Assembly (NCBI RefSeq): GCF_000632225.1
Contig: NZ_JFYV01000056.1
Location: 1 to 64,000 of the forward strand
DNA from: Sphingomonas sp. RIT328
GTDB taxonomy: Bacteria > Pseudomonadota > Alphaproteobacteria > Sphingomonadales > Sphingomonadaceae
Reading direction: 5' to 3'
DNA length: 64,000 nucleotides
The translations under genes were made by a program, and so were the position numbers. Shown in pieces: positions 51,375 through 59,643 of this stretch; positions within the stretch are counted from its first letter, which is position 1, and the number at the start of each line of letters is the position of its first letter. Below the pieces are notes generated by a model. It was not told where the DNA came from, searched no databases, and was given only the letters and a program-made list of their open reading frames with translations.

Positions 51375-51814
51375 TGCCTGACGGCGCCGATGCCGGCCCA
51401 TTGTTGCTGATCGGCGCCCCCGATGCGGTGCTCGATCTCGCGGCGGGGCTGGCGCGGGCGCCCCGTACGCGGCTGTCGGTTGGTTACAGCGCGCCGGACC
51501 TGCTCCGCCTGTATCGCCGCCGCCGCCCTCATCTCGTCGCCGTCGACCTGACGCTCGATCTGCCCGAGGTGGTCGCGCGGCTGCGCGAACCGCGGCGACC
51601 GGGCCACGCCGGGGCGACGGACCCGATCGCCGCATTCGTCGGCCGGCCGCTTGCCGACATCGAGCGCGCGCTGATCCTCGCGACATTGGCACGCTGCCAC
51701 GGCAATCGCACCCGGGCGGCGGCGATGCTCGGCGTGTCGGTGCGCACCTTGCGCAACCGGCTGCACCAGTTCGAGCACGATGGCGCGACGCACCGTATCG
51801 GCGCCGACGGCTGA
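51374..51814 (+). CDS. FlbD/NtrC-like regulator without the AAA+ domain
   Basis: A 146-residue protein. The C-terminal 45 residues are a Fis-type HTH of the sigma-54 activator kind (PLADIERALILATLARCHGN, then RTRAAAMLGVSVRTLRNRLHQF). The first 75 residues resemble a shortened receiver (LLLIGAPDAVLDLAAGLARA, VAVDLTLDLPEVV). The AAA+ ATPase needed to open sigma-54 promoters is missing. It is located between fliN (1-base overlap) and flhA, where full-length FlbD is found in other alphaproteobacteria. It may act as a repressor, an accessory binder, or a remnant. Confidence 0.7.
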   Translation: MPDGADAGPLLLIGAPDAVLDLAAGLARAPRTRLSVGYSAPDLLRLYRRRRPHLVAVDLTLDLPEVVARLREPRRPGHAGATDPIAAFVGRPLADIERALILATLARCHGNRTRAAAMLGVSVRTLRNRLHQFEHDGATHRIGADG

Positions 51815-51841
51815 CCCGGCGTCCCCTTCGTCCAGAGATTG

Positions 51842-53920
51842 ATGATGCTGCCCAGATTGAGACAGGCCCTCCAGACCTTCGGCCCGAGCCGCGACATCGC
51901 CGTCGCGCTCGGAATCGTCGCGATCATCGCGATGCTGATCCTGCCGATCCCGGGCTGGCTGCTCGACTTCGGCCTTGCGCTGTCGATCACGGCCTCGGTG
52001 CTGATCCTGATGACCGCGCTCTTCATCGACAAGCCGCTGCAATTGTCGAGCTTTCCGACGATCCTGCTGATCACGACGATGCTGCGGCTGGGCCTCAACC
52101 TCGCCTCGACGCGGCTGATCCTCGGCCACGGTCACGAAGGCCCGCAAGCGGCGGGGGGCGTGATCGGCGCGTTCGGCACCTTCCTGATGGGCGGCCAGAC
52201 GGTGATCGGCCTCACCATCTTCCTGATCCTGGTGGTGATCAACTTCGTCGTCATCACCAAGGGCGCGGGCCGCATCGCCGAGGTCGCGGCGCGCTTCAGC
52301 CTCGACGCGATGCCCGGCAAGCAGATGGCGATCGACGCCGATCTCAACGCCGGGCTGATCGACGAGGGCCAGGCGCGCGAGCGTCGTACCGAGCTGGAGG
52401 CGGAAAGCGGCTTCTACGGCGCGATGGACGGTGCCTCCAAATTCGTGAAGGGCGATGCGGTCGCCGCGCTGGTCATCACCGGGATCAATATCGTCGTCGG
52501 TCTGATCGTCGGCGTCATCTTCCATGGCGTCCCGCTCGCCGACGCCTTCAAGACCTATACCGTGCTCACCGCCGGCGACGGTCTGGTCAGCCAGATCCCG
52601 GCGCTGATCGTGTCGACCGCGGCGGGTCTGCTCGTCTCGAAGGGCGGCATGTCGGGCAAGACCGGCACCACGCTCATCGATCAATTGGGCAGCGATCCCA
52701 AGGCGTTCGGCGTCGTGGCCGTGCTGCTCGGCGGGCTGGCGGTCATTCCCGGCCTGCCCTTCGTGCCGTTCGCGGCGCTGGGCGGTCTCACCGGCTGGCT
52801 CGCCTGGTCGATGCACCGCCGGCGGTTGGCGCAGGCGGCGCAGGCGCAGCTCGCCGAGGCCGCAAGCGGCGGATTGCAGCGCGAGGAGCCGATCCAGGAG
52901 ACGCTGGCGATCGACGCGATGCGTATCGAGCTCGGCTATGCGCTGCTGCCGATCATCAACCATTCGGTGACCGAGCCGCGGCTCGACGATCAGGTGCGCG
53001 CGCTGCGCCGGCAGATGGCGATCGATTACGGCTTCGTGCTGCCGTCGGTGCGCATCACCGACAATATGGCGCTCAAGCCCAACGAATATGTCGTCTACAT
53101 CAAGGAGACCGAGGCGGCGCGCGGCGAATTGCGGATCGACAAACTGCTCGCCATCAATTCGGGCCAGGTGCCGGCGGGACTGGCCGGCGAGATGACGCAC
53201 GAACCGGTGTTCAACCTGCCCGCTTTGTGGATCGACCGCTCGCTGCGCGACGAGGCCGCGCTGCGCGGCATGACCGTGGTCGAAAGCGGCACGATCATCA
53301 CCACCCACCTGACCGAATTGGTCAAGGATGCGATCGCCGACCTGCTCTCCTACGCCGAGACGCAGAAATTGCTCACCGAGGTGCATCGCGACTGCGAGAA
53401 GCTGTACAACGAGCTGGTCCCGACCAAGATCAGCATCTCGGCGATCCAGCGCATCTTCCAGCTGCTGCTCGCCGAGGGCGTATCGATCCGCGACGTGCCC
53501 TCGATCCTCGAAGGCATCGCCGAGGCGGTCGCGGTCACCCAGAACGTCACGCATATGGCGGAACATGTCCGCACCCGGCTGGCGCGGCAGATCTCGGCGC
53601 AGCAGACGCGCAACGGCGCTATTCCGATCGTCACGCTCGCGCCACGCTGGGACGAGGCGTTCGGCGAGAGCATCGTCGGCCAGGGGGACGATCGCCACCT
53701 CGCGATGGCGCCGTCGCGGCTGCAGGAGTTCATCACCTCGGTGCGGGACACGTTCGACCGGCTCGCCAGCGAGGGCGAAATCCCGTGCCTGCTGACCACC
53801 GCCTCACTGCGCCCGTTCGTCCGCTCGATCATCGAACGCGTCCGCCCGGCGACGACGGTGCTGTCGCAGGACGAGATCCATGCACGGGCGCGGATCCGCA
53901 GCCTCGGCATGGTCAATTGA
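51842..53920 (+). CDS. flhA: Flagellar export gate protein FlhA
   Basis: A 692-residue export gate. About eight membrane segments lie in the first 320 residues, with the FHIPEP-family motifs RLGLNLASTRLIL, FVVITKGAGRIAEVAARFSL and MPGKQMAIDADLNAGLI. A soluble C-domain of about 330 residues forms the cytoplasmic ring. The start is at one of two adjacent ATGs (51842 used). No flhB is in the window. Confidence 0.96.
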   Translation: MMLPRLRQALQTFGPSRDIAVALGIVAIIAMLILPIPGWLLDFGLALSITASVLILMTALFIDKPLQLSSFPTILLITTMLRLGLNLASTRLILGHGHEGPQAAGGVIGAFGTFLMGGQTVIGLTIFLILVVINFVVITKGAGRIAEVAARFSLDAMPGKQMAIDADLNAGLIDEGQARERRTELEAESGFYGAMDGASKFVKGDAVAALVITGINIVVGLIVGVIFHGVPLADAFKTYTVLTAGDGLVSQIPALIVSTAAGLLVSKGGMSGKTGTTLIDQLGSDPKAFGVVAVLLGGLAVIPGLPFVPFAALGGLTGWLAWSMHRRRLAQAAQAQLAEAASGGLQREEPIQETLAIDAMRIELGYALLPIINHSVTEPRLDDQVRALRRQMAIDYGFVLPSVRITDNMALKPNEYVVYIKETEAARGELRIDKLLAINSGQVPAGLAGEMTHEPVFNLPALWIDRSLRDEAALRGMTVVESGTIITTHLTELVKDAIADLLSYAETQKLLTEVHRDCEKLYNELVPTKISISAIQRIFQLLLAEGVSIRDVPSILEGIAEAVAVTQNVTHMAEHVRTRLARQISAQQTRNGAIPIVTLAPRWDEAFGESIVGQGDDRHLAMAPSRLQEFITSVRDTFDRLASEGEIPCLLTTASLRPFVRSIIERVRPATTVLSQDEIHARARIRSLGMVN

Positions 53921-53944
53921 TCCTGCCCGCGCGGACGGTGTGCA

Positions 53945-53960
53945 TCCTATAAGAGGGATT
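53945..53960 (+). promoter_or_regulatory. Shared flagellar motif, site C (fliK)
   Basis: TCCTATAAGAGGGATT, with TATAAG at 53948-53953, 28 bases before the fliK ATG. It is similar to sites before fliG, fliF, the HAD gene and fliL. If it is a -10 box, transcripts would start close to 53960, giving a very short leader. Confidence 0.4.
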
Positions 53961-53984
53961 ATGACTATGGGATTTGTCGCATGA
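53961..53984 (+). other. Possible 7-codon leader overlapping the fliK start
   Basis: ATG at 53961 opens MTMGFVA and ends at TGA 53982-53984, overlapping the fliK ATG (53981) as ATGA. GAGGG precedes it. Such a mini-frame could couple ribosomes to fliK. It conflicts with reading the adjacent TATAAG as a -10 box, since the ribosome site would then be outside the transcript. Confidence 0.25.
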
Positions 53985-55630
53985 CCGTCAACGCCATCAT
54001 CCAGAGTGATCCGAGCACGACATACCTGCCGTCGACCGGCGCCCCGACGGATGCGACGTTCACGACGCTGCTTGGCGCAATCGATCCGACCATGACGGGT
54101 ACGCCTGCCGAAACCGCCCCTCTCCCCGTCGCCGACATGCCGGATGCGCATCCTTCCGATACAGCGATCGCCGCAAATCCATGCAGTCATGCCCTCGATC
54201 AAACCCTGCTCATGCAGGCGGCGACGGCCCCCTCGCCAGCCCAGCCGTTGGACACAGGGGATCTCACCGACACCGGGCTCGTGACCCAGTCGCAGACCGC
54301 TGACGGCGGGCCATCGGACCGAGCCATACCGCTCGCAGCGCCCATGGCGGCGGATAGCCCCCAGGCAGCCGAACCCGTCGCGACGGCCGATGGCACGCCG
54401 ATGCCAACGGTACGCGCCCGGCCGCAACAAGCCGCGGCGCCCGTCATCACGCATCCTGTCGCGGTTGACACCCTCCGTCTACGCGCTGCCGACCCTGCCG
54501 TTACAGCCGGCTCGCCCGCCGTCGCCACGGAAGGTTCAATCCACGCGGTCACGCCGAACGATACGACGACGGCAACCATGGGCCATGATGACCTTTCGGT
54601 CGAGACGGCCCCCTCGCCGGGCGACCACGCCTCGACCAATGCGGTGCCAGCGGAAACCGCCGCCCCGCAGGCTGCGCCTTCGACGGGCAAGACCCCGACC
54701 GCCGCCGCCGGACAGACGGTCGCGGCGCGGCATCTGAACGCGCCGATCGCCCTGTCAATTGCAGACGGCGATCCGCAGGATGCGGGTGACCCGCCGTCCG
54801 AGGCCGCGCCCATCACGGTCCGCGCCGAGCGCGACACCGACGTATCGGACGCCCCTGCTCCTTCCCGCGACGCGGAGCCTAGCCCCGCCCCCGCCACAAT
54901 ATGGGCGTCGGCGATGACACCCGCGCTCGTCCAGCCCAATTTCACCAACGCATCGGCCGCGACCGACCCGGCGGTCGCGGCGGCGGTTCCGACACGGGCC
55001 GGCAATGCTTCGATCGCGTTGAAGACGACCGCGTCCGCAGCGGATGCGGCCGCCGACAGGGACGACAGTTCCGCAACCAAGCCCCCCGCCTCCGCCGCAG
55101 CAGCGCCGAATTTGGTCGAAGCCGCAATGCTCGCACCGCGTCAAGCCGATGCGCCACCCCGGTCGGTGCAGGCGGCGCAGGCTGCGCCGTCGGCCGACGC
55201 GACCGTCACGGCTCGGCCGGGACGGATGGGCCGCGAACTCGGCGTACAGATCGCTCATCATGTCGCCGCCGGCCGGTCTGCGGTGACGATCCGGCTCGAG
55301 CCGGACACGATGGGGCGGATCGACGTCCGGCTGAGTTTCGATGACAGCGGCCGACTGAACGCCACCGTCCACGCCGCCAATCCGGCGTCGCTCGATCTGC
55401 TGCGACGCGAGGCGGGCGATCTCGGTCGCGCCCTGTCCGATGCCGGTATCCGCACCGATGTCGCGGGATTCAGCTTCGGGTCGGGTCAGAGCGGCGCGGG
55501 CGGGCAGTCGGGCCAGTCGCAACCCCGGCTGCCGCAGGCGCAGGCCTATTATGCCGGCGGGCCGGTACAGGACGAGGCGCCGGCCTTCCGCGCACTGCGC
55601 ACCAGCGATCGTGTCGACATCATTGCATAG
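53981..55630 (+). CDS. fliK: Flagellar hook-length control protein FliK
   Basis: A 549-residue protein: a long disordered Ala/Pro/Thr/Asp-rich N-terminal 400 residues (ruler part) and a C-terminal Flg_hook domain (VTIRLEPDTMGRIDVRLSF, then GRLNATVHAANPASLDLLRR and LGRALSDAGI) at about 425-500. FliK stops hook growth and switches export to filament proteins. flgD, the hook-cap gene, follows after 9 bases, fitting a shared hook transcript. Confidence 0.88.
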   Translation: MTVNAIIQSDPSTTYLPSTGAPTDATFTTLLGAIDPTMTGTPAETAPLPVADMPDAHPSDTAIAANPCSHALDQTLLMQAATAPSPAQPLDTGDLTDTGLVTQSQTADGGPSDRAIPLAAPMAADSPQAAEPVATADGTPMPTVRARPQQAAAPVITHPVAVDTLRLRAADPAVTAGSPAVATEGSIHAVTPNDTTTATMGHDDLSVETAPSPGDHASTNAVPAETAAPQAAPSTGKTPTAAAGQTVAARHLNAPIALSIADGDPQDAGDPPSEAAPITVRAERDTDVSDAPAPSRDAEPSPAPATIWASAMTPALVQPNFTNASAATDPAVAAAVPTRAGNASIALKTTASAADAAADRDDSSATKPPASAAAAPNLVEAAMLAPRQADAPPRSVQAAQAAPSADATVTARPGRMGRELGVQIAHHVAAGRSAVTIRLEPDTMGRIDVRLSFDDSGRLNATVHAANPASLDLLRREAGDLGRALSDAGIRTDVAGFSFGSGQSGAGGQSGQSQPRLPQAQAYYAGGPVQDEAPAFRALRTSDRVDIIA

Positions 55631-55639
55631 GAACCTTCG

Positions 55640-56296
55640 ATGACCCAGATTGCCACCACCGCGACCACCGCGTCGCAAGTGCCAAGCGCGGCGCAGAAGA
55701 CGCTGGCTCCCGATCTCAACATGTTCCTCAAGATGCTCACCACGCAATTGCAGCATCAGGACCCGCTCAGCCCGATGGATACGGCACAATATACGCAGCA
55801 GCTCGTGCAATATTCGCAGGTCGAACAGGCGTTGCAGCAGAACAGCACCCTCAAGAGCATCCTCGGCAATCTCACCGCGCAGAGCATGGCGCAGGCGTCC
55901 AATCTCGTCGGCCGCGAGATCGTCATGGACAGCAACGTCGCGGGCTTGGCAGGCACTGCCCCGGCGGTGTGGAACTACTCGCTCGGCCAGGTGCCGGCGA
56001 CGCTGACGGCGACGATCACCGACGCCAGCGGCCATATCGTCAATCAGACGACGCTGACACCGTCGGCGCTTGGCGACGTCACCTGGGACGGCAGCACGGC
56101 GAACGGCCACGCCAAGGATGGTGCCTATACGCTGACACTCAAGGCGCAGACGGCGGACGGCAATGACCTTCCCGTCACCATCTCCACCAAGGGGATCGTC
56201 GGCGAAGTCGTTCAGAATAGCGGCACCGTCTTGCTCGGGATCAACGGCATCCACCTCCCCCTCGCCAAGATGATCAGCGTCGCCGCGGCAAGCTGA
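55640..56296 (+). CDS. flgD: Flagellar hook-cap assembly protein FlgD
   Basis: A 218-residue hook scaffold. The N-terminal motif MFLKMLTTQLQHQDPLSPMD (FLxLLxxQLxxQDPxxP type), followed by QLVQYSQVEQ, is diagnostic. The C-terminal part is the FlgD tudor/Ig-like region (VTWDGSTANGHAKDGAYTL). The next expected gene, flgE, is not in the window; a terminator-like hairpin follows instead. Confidence 0.95.
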   Translation: MTQIATTATTASQVPSAAQKTLAPDLNMFLKMLTTQLQHQDPLSPMDTAQYTQQLVQYSQVEQALQQNSTLKSILGNLTAQSMAQASNLVGREIVMDSNVAGLAGTAPAVWNYSLGQVPATLTATITDASGHIVNQTTLTPSALGDVTWDGSTANGHAKDGAYTLTLKAQTADGNDLPVTISTKGIVGEVVQNSGTVLLGINGIHLPLAKMISVAAAS

Positions 56297-56328
56297 GATT
56301 CCCCGCCGGCATCGCCGGCATATATAAG

Positions 56329-56361
56329 GCCCTGCGTGCCCGTAACGGCGTCACGCAGGGC
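56329..56361. terminator. Hairpin between convergent flgD and the 95-residue gene
   Basis: GCCCTGCGTG pairs perfectly with CACGCAGGGC (10-base stem) around a 13-base loop. There is no strong T-run on either side, so it may be a weak or Rho-assisted end for both genes. Confidence 0.55.
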
Positions 56362-56371
56362 GCTTGCCTGA

Positions 56372-56659
56372 TCACGGCTCCGTGGCGCTGCAGCGCAGCC
56401 GGATGGTGACGAGATCGCATCCCGCAATCTGCTCCGGAACGAGCAACAGGGCGAGGCAATCCTCGATCTGCGGATCACTCTCTTCGCCGATCGTGTCGAC
56501 GATCGCTTCGGCGTCCAGGCCGGTCCGCAGCAGGTGCCTCTGCGCGGCAGCCCATAACCAGCCCGGCTCCGGTATCGCGACGGTCAACGCGATGTCACAC
56601 GTCACCGCCGCGGCGGTGCGCGCCTCGTCCAACGTCCGCTGACGCAGCGAGCGATACAT
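56372..56659 (-). CDS. Hypothetical 95-residue protein in the flagellar locus
   Basis: A short acidic, mainly helical cytoplasmic protein (MYRSLRQRTLDEARTAAAV...). No recognised domain and no cysteine cluster apart from scattered Cys. The ATG at 56659 has AGGA about 3-6 bases upstream. Codon use is like its neighbours. It is alone on this strand, convergent with flgD. A chaperone or regulator role is conceivable, but nothing in the sequence supports one. Confidence 0.5.
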   Translation of the reverse strand: MYRSLRQRTLDEARTAAAVTCDIALTVAIPEPGWLWAAAQRHLLRTGLDAEAIVDTIGEESDPQIEDCLALLLVPEQIAGCDLVTIRLRCSATEP

Positions 56660-57106
56660 TGTCCTGCCCCCATGACGCACGGCCCCCCGTGCTCCACTCT
56701 GTTCCACTGCACGTTGCGCCCCACGCCAAGGCGGAGGACGGCATCGTCACAGCGAAACCCCCGCGGCAGGCCAAACACCACGATTCCTACCAATAGGTTA
56801 ATCGGACAGTATGACGCTAAATCGTCATTTGCATTACAGCTAAAATACTCTTGTTATATCAATAGACTTTACGGCGGCGCTGACGCGCAACCGAGGATAT
56901 CTGCCCACCCCGAATATGATTTATTGTCCTTTTATGCCGGCATAATGCGCGCGACCGGTATTCGCGCCGATGCCATACGGGCTGAATTGATGAGGGGCAC
57001 GGCTCCAGACGCGCATTGCCTGTCCGCAAGTGCCGGGTGGGGCTTCCTAATCCTATAATGGAGAGATGCCTGCTGTCCCGGTCAGCGGCGTTTAACGGAG
57101 ACCCCT
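56660..57106. other. 447-base gene-poor interval, unusually A+T-rich in the middle
   Basis: A visibly A+T-rich stretch spans about 56790-56960, unlike the rest of the window. It contains a palindrome ATGACG-N6-CGTCAT (56811-56828), a possible operator, and site D of the shared flagellar motif near its end. An open frame at 56672-57058 (plus) has no protein-like character and was not accepted. It is probably the control region of the HAD gene. Confidence 0.5.
57051..57065 (+). promoter_or_regulatory. Shared flagellar motif, site D (HAD gene)
   Basis: TCCTATAATGGAGAG, with TATAAT at 57054-57059, 47 bases before the HAD-gene ATG. Best match to site B in the GG after the TATAAT. Confidence 0.45.
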
Positions 57107-59506
57107 ATGATCCACACGACCGTTCGGCCGGCGGCGCTCGCCACCCTGCTCGCCGACGTTCCCGAAACGATCCGCGTCCTGTCGCTCGACTGTTTCGATA
57201 CTCTGCTGTGGCGCAACGTGCATCAGCCGGTCGATATCTTTACCGACCTGCCGCTGCCCGGTGGCCTTGAAGCGCGCATGCTGTCGGAGGAAGCGGCCCG
57301 TCAGCGCGCGTTGCTGATGCGGCAGCGCAAGGATGTGACGCTCGACGATATCTATCGCCAATTGCTTCCCAAATCACAGGCGGAAGAGCATGACGCGATG
57401 ATCGAAGCGGAAATGGCGGCAGAGGCCCGGCATGGCTTCATCTTCGGCCCTACCCGCGACCTGATCGTCGATGCCAAGCGCCGCGGACTGACGGTGATCA
57501 TCGTCTCAGACACCTATCTGACCGAGACGCGGCTGCGCTGGCTGATCGAACAATTGGCCGGTCCGGACTTGCTGACGATGATCGACCATGTCTTTTGCTC
57601 GTGCGACTATGGGATGGGCAAGTCCGGCGGCCTGTTCAAACCCGTGATCGCGGCGCTCGGCGTTCCGGCCGATACGATCCTTCACGTCGGCGACAACCCG
57701 CATTCGGACAAGCGCGCTGCGACAGAGGCCGGCATGCACAGCGCTCATCTCATTCAGTTCGACGAGGTTGCCGACGATCGGTTGCGGCTTGAGTCCTGTG
57801 CCGCGATGGTACTCGACCCGTCGCTGCGTGCCCGCAGGATCCTGCTCCAGGCCCATCGTCCGCAGATCGCGTTGCGCGCGCAGAATGAACCGCATTTCGC
57901 GCTGGGGCATGACGTACTTGGTCCGATCCTGCACGGCTTTGCGGTCTGGCTGCGCGACACCGCGGCGGCAGTCGAGCGCGACACCGGCAAGCCGGCCAAA
58001 TTGCTGTTCCTGATGCGCGATGGCTATATGCCGCACCGGGTCTTTAAAACCCTGTTCCCCGAATGGCGCGACCGTTGCGCGTCGGCGGAGATCAGTCGCT
58101 TCGTCGCCACGGCAGCCAGTTTTGTCGATGCCGATGCCATTGAGGACTATCTCGTCCTATCGGTTCCAGCTCGCAATATTCAGAGGCCCGGCGACAATCG
58201 GGCGCTGACCAAACAATTGCTTTTCACTGAAGCCGAGCGCGATCGGCTCGCGGATATCGTCGATCCGCGGGTGTTCGTGCGCAAGATGATGTTGCCGGCC
58301 AATCGCGACAAGATCATCAAGCGCTCCGCCAGCATGGCAGAACGCTTGCGCGCTCATCTGCGGACCAAGGGCGTCACAGATGGTGACGCCATCATCTTCA
58401 TCGACCTCGGGTATAACGGAACGGTTCAGAATGCGATCGAGCCGATGCTGACGCGGACGATGAAATTGGACGTCTTCGGCCGCTATTTTTTGTTGGTCGA
58501 GACTTTACTGTCCGGGCTCAACAAGGAGGGATTATTCGATCTCAGCCATTTCGATACGGCAATGCTGCGCGCCCTGTACGACAATATCTCGCTCGTCGAA
58601 CAGATGTGCACGGTGTCGCGAGGCTCGGTAATCGACTTCAAGCCCAACGGGACACCGATTTACGCCGACATCACCCTCGATTCCGACCAAAACGCGCGTC
58701 GTGATAAGATCCAGGACGGCTGCCTCGCTTATATGGCAACGCTCGACACGGCGACTGTGCGCCCGGCGGCCTCGACCGATGTCGAAGCCTGGCGGCGCAC
58801 CCTGACGGGAACCCTCGGACGCCTGCTCTTTCTGCCCAACGCCGATGAGGTGGCCATTTTCGGCAAATTCCGCCTGGACGTGAATATGGGGACCAAGGAG
58901 CATGTGCCGATGCTCGACATCGCCGCCGCCGAGGATGGGCTGAGGCGGCGCGGTCTCGGCTACCTTTCGACCGCGGGGCGAATTTTCCTCGAAGCCGAAC
59001 TGCGCGGGCAAGGTATCTTCACCGGGTTGGGGATGATGACAAAGAGCCGACACTTGCTCGATCTGCGCCAAACGGATTTCACCGCGGGGGAAACGCCGCT
59101 GCCGGTCGTGCTGCTCGATGGCGGTGAACCGATCCATGATACGGTCAAAGCCTATCCGACCGCAGGAGGCTTCTTCCGGGCAGTCGTTCCGATCGGGCCG
59201 CGCCGGTATTCCGTCGGTGTGCAATTCGGCCACATCTGTTCGGTAGTGCAGGTCGTCGAAACGGCATTCCAACGCGTCGACGATATGCTGGCGGTATATG
59301 AGCGTGCGCGCATGATCGCCGCAACGCCGGTGACGAACGCCATGACCGAAATCGCCGCGACGGTTTACACAGCGCAAGGTCGCGAAGCGTTCATGCTGTT
59401 GCCCGCCCCCGCGGCCAAAGCGGGCTTCGACGGCAATCTGGTGCTCAGCATCGTGTTCCGGCCGATCGCCGGGGTAGAGGCGTCGCCGCAACGGCATGCC
59501 GCCTGA
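57107..59506 (+). CDS. Large two-part HAD-superfamily protein next to flagellin
   Basis: A 799-residue soluble protein. The first part (about 22-230) is a HAD domain: motif I LDCFDTLLW (Asp28), motif II IIVSDTY (Ser134), motif III Lys172, motif IV HVGDNPHSD. A second HAD-like part (about 300-480: KLLFLMRDGYMPHRVF) follows, and a C-terminal 250 residues are unrecognised. Similar large HAD proteins are found in surface-polysaccharide and glycosylation loci. Here it faces fliC across a terminator, so a role in flagellin modification is possible but unproven. A GGAG ribosome site precedes the ATG. Confidence 0.75.
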   Translation: MIHTTVRPAALATLLADVPETIRVLSLDCFDTLLWRNVHQPVDIFTDLPLPGGLEARMLSEEAARQRALLMRQRKDVTLDDIYRQLLPKSQAEEHDAMIEAEMAAEARHGFIFGPTRDLIVDAKRRGLTVIIVSDTYLTETRLRWLIEQLAGPDLLTMIDHVFCSCDYGMGKSGGLFKPVIAALGVPADTILHVGDNPHSDKRAATEAGMHSAHLIQFDEVADDRLRLESCAAMVLDPSLRARRILLQAHRPQIALRAQNEPHFALGHDVLGPILHGFAVWLRDTAAAVERDTGKPAKLLFLMRDGYMPHRVFKTLFPEWRDRCASAEISRFVATAASFVDADAIEDYLVLSVPARNIQRPGDNRALTKQLLFTEAERDRLADIVDPRVFVRKMMLPANRDKIIKRSASMAERLRAHLRTKGVTDGDAIIFIDLGYNGTVQNAIEPMLTRTMKLDVFGRYFLLVETLLSGLNKEGLFDLSHFDTAMLRALYDNISLVEQMCTVSRGSVIDFKPNGTPIYADITLDSDQNARRDKIQDGCLAYMATLDTATVRPAASTDVEAWRRTLTGTLGRLLFLPNADEVAIFGKFRLDVNMGTKEHVPMLDIAAAEDGLRRRGLGYLSTAGRIFLEAELRGQGIFTGLGMMTKSRHLLDLRQTDFTAGETPLPVVLLDGGEPIHDTVKAYPTAGGFFRAVVPIGPRRYSVGVQFGHICSVVQVVETAFQRVDDMLAVYERARMIAATPVTNAMTEIAATVYTAQGREAFMLLPAPAAKAGFDGNLVLSIVFRPIAGVEASPQRHAA

Positions 59507-59568
59507 CCCTCCGGCCGCGCGCGAAGATGCCTCGCGCGCGGCCTTTGTTCGGTTGCACGCGAGACACA

Positions 59569-59605
59569 AAAACCGGGGTGGCATACATGCCACCCCGGTC
59601 GTTTT
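59569..59605. terminator. Bidirectional intrinsic terminator between HAD gene and fliC
   Basis: ACCGGGGTGGCA (59572-59583) pairs with TGCCACCCCGGT (59588-59599), loop TACA. On the minus strand, which ends fliC, the stem is followed by TTTTTGTG; on the plus strand by CGTTTTG. A strong factor-independent terminator. Confidence 0.88.
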
Positions 59606-59643
59606 GACCGATATCGCCTCGAAGAACGCCGAGGCGGATCGGG

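Noticed and set aside
56672..57058. 128-codon frame in the flgD-HAD gap
   Set aside because: First half Pro/Arg/Thr-rich, second half read from A+T-rich control DNA; no ribosome site or domain.
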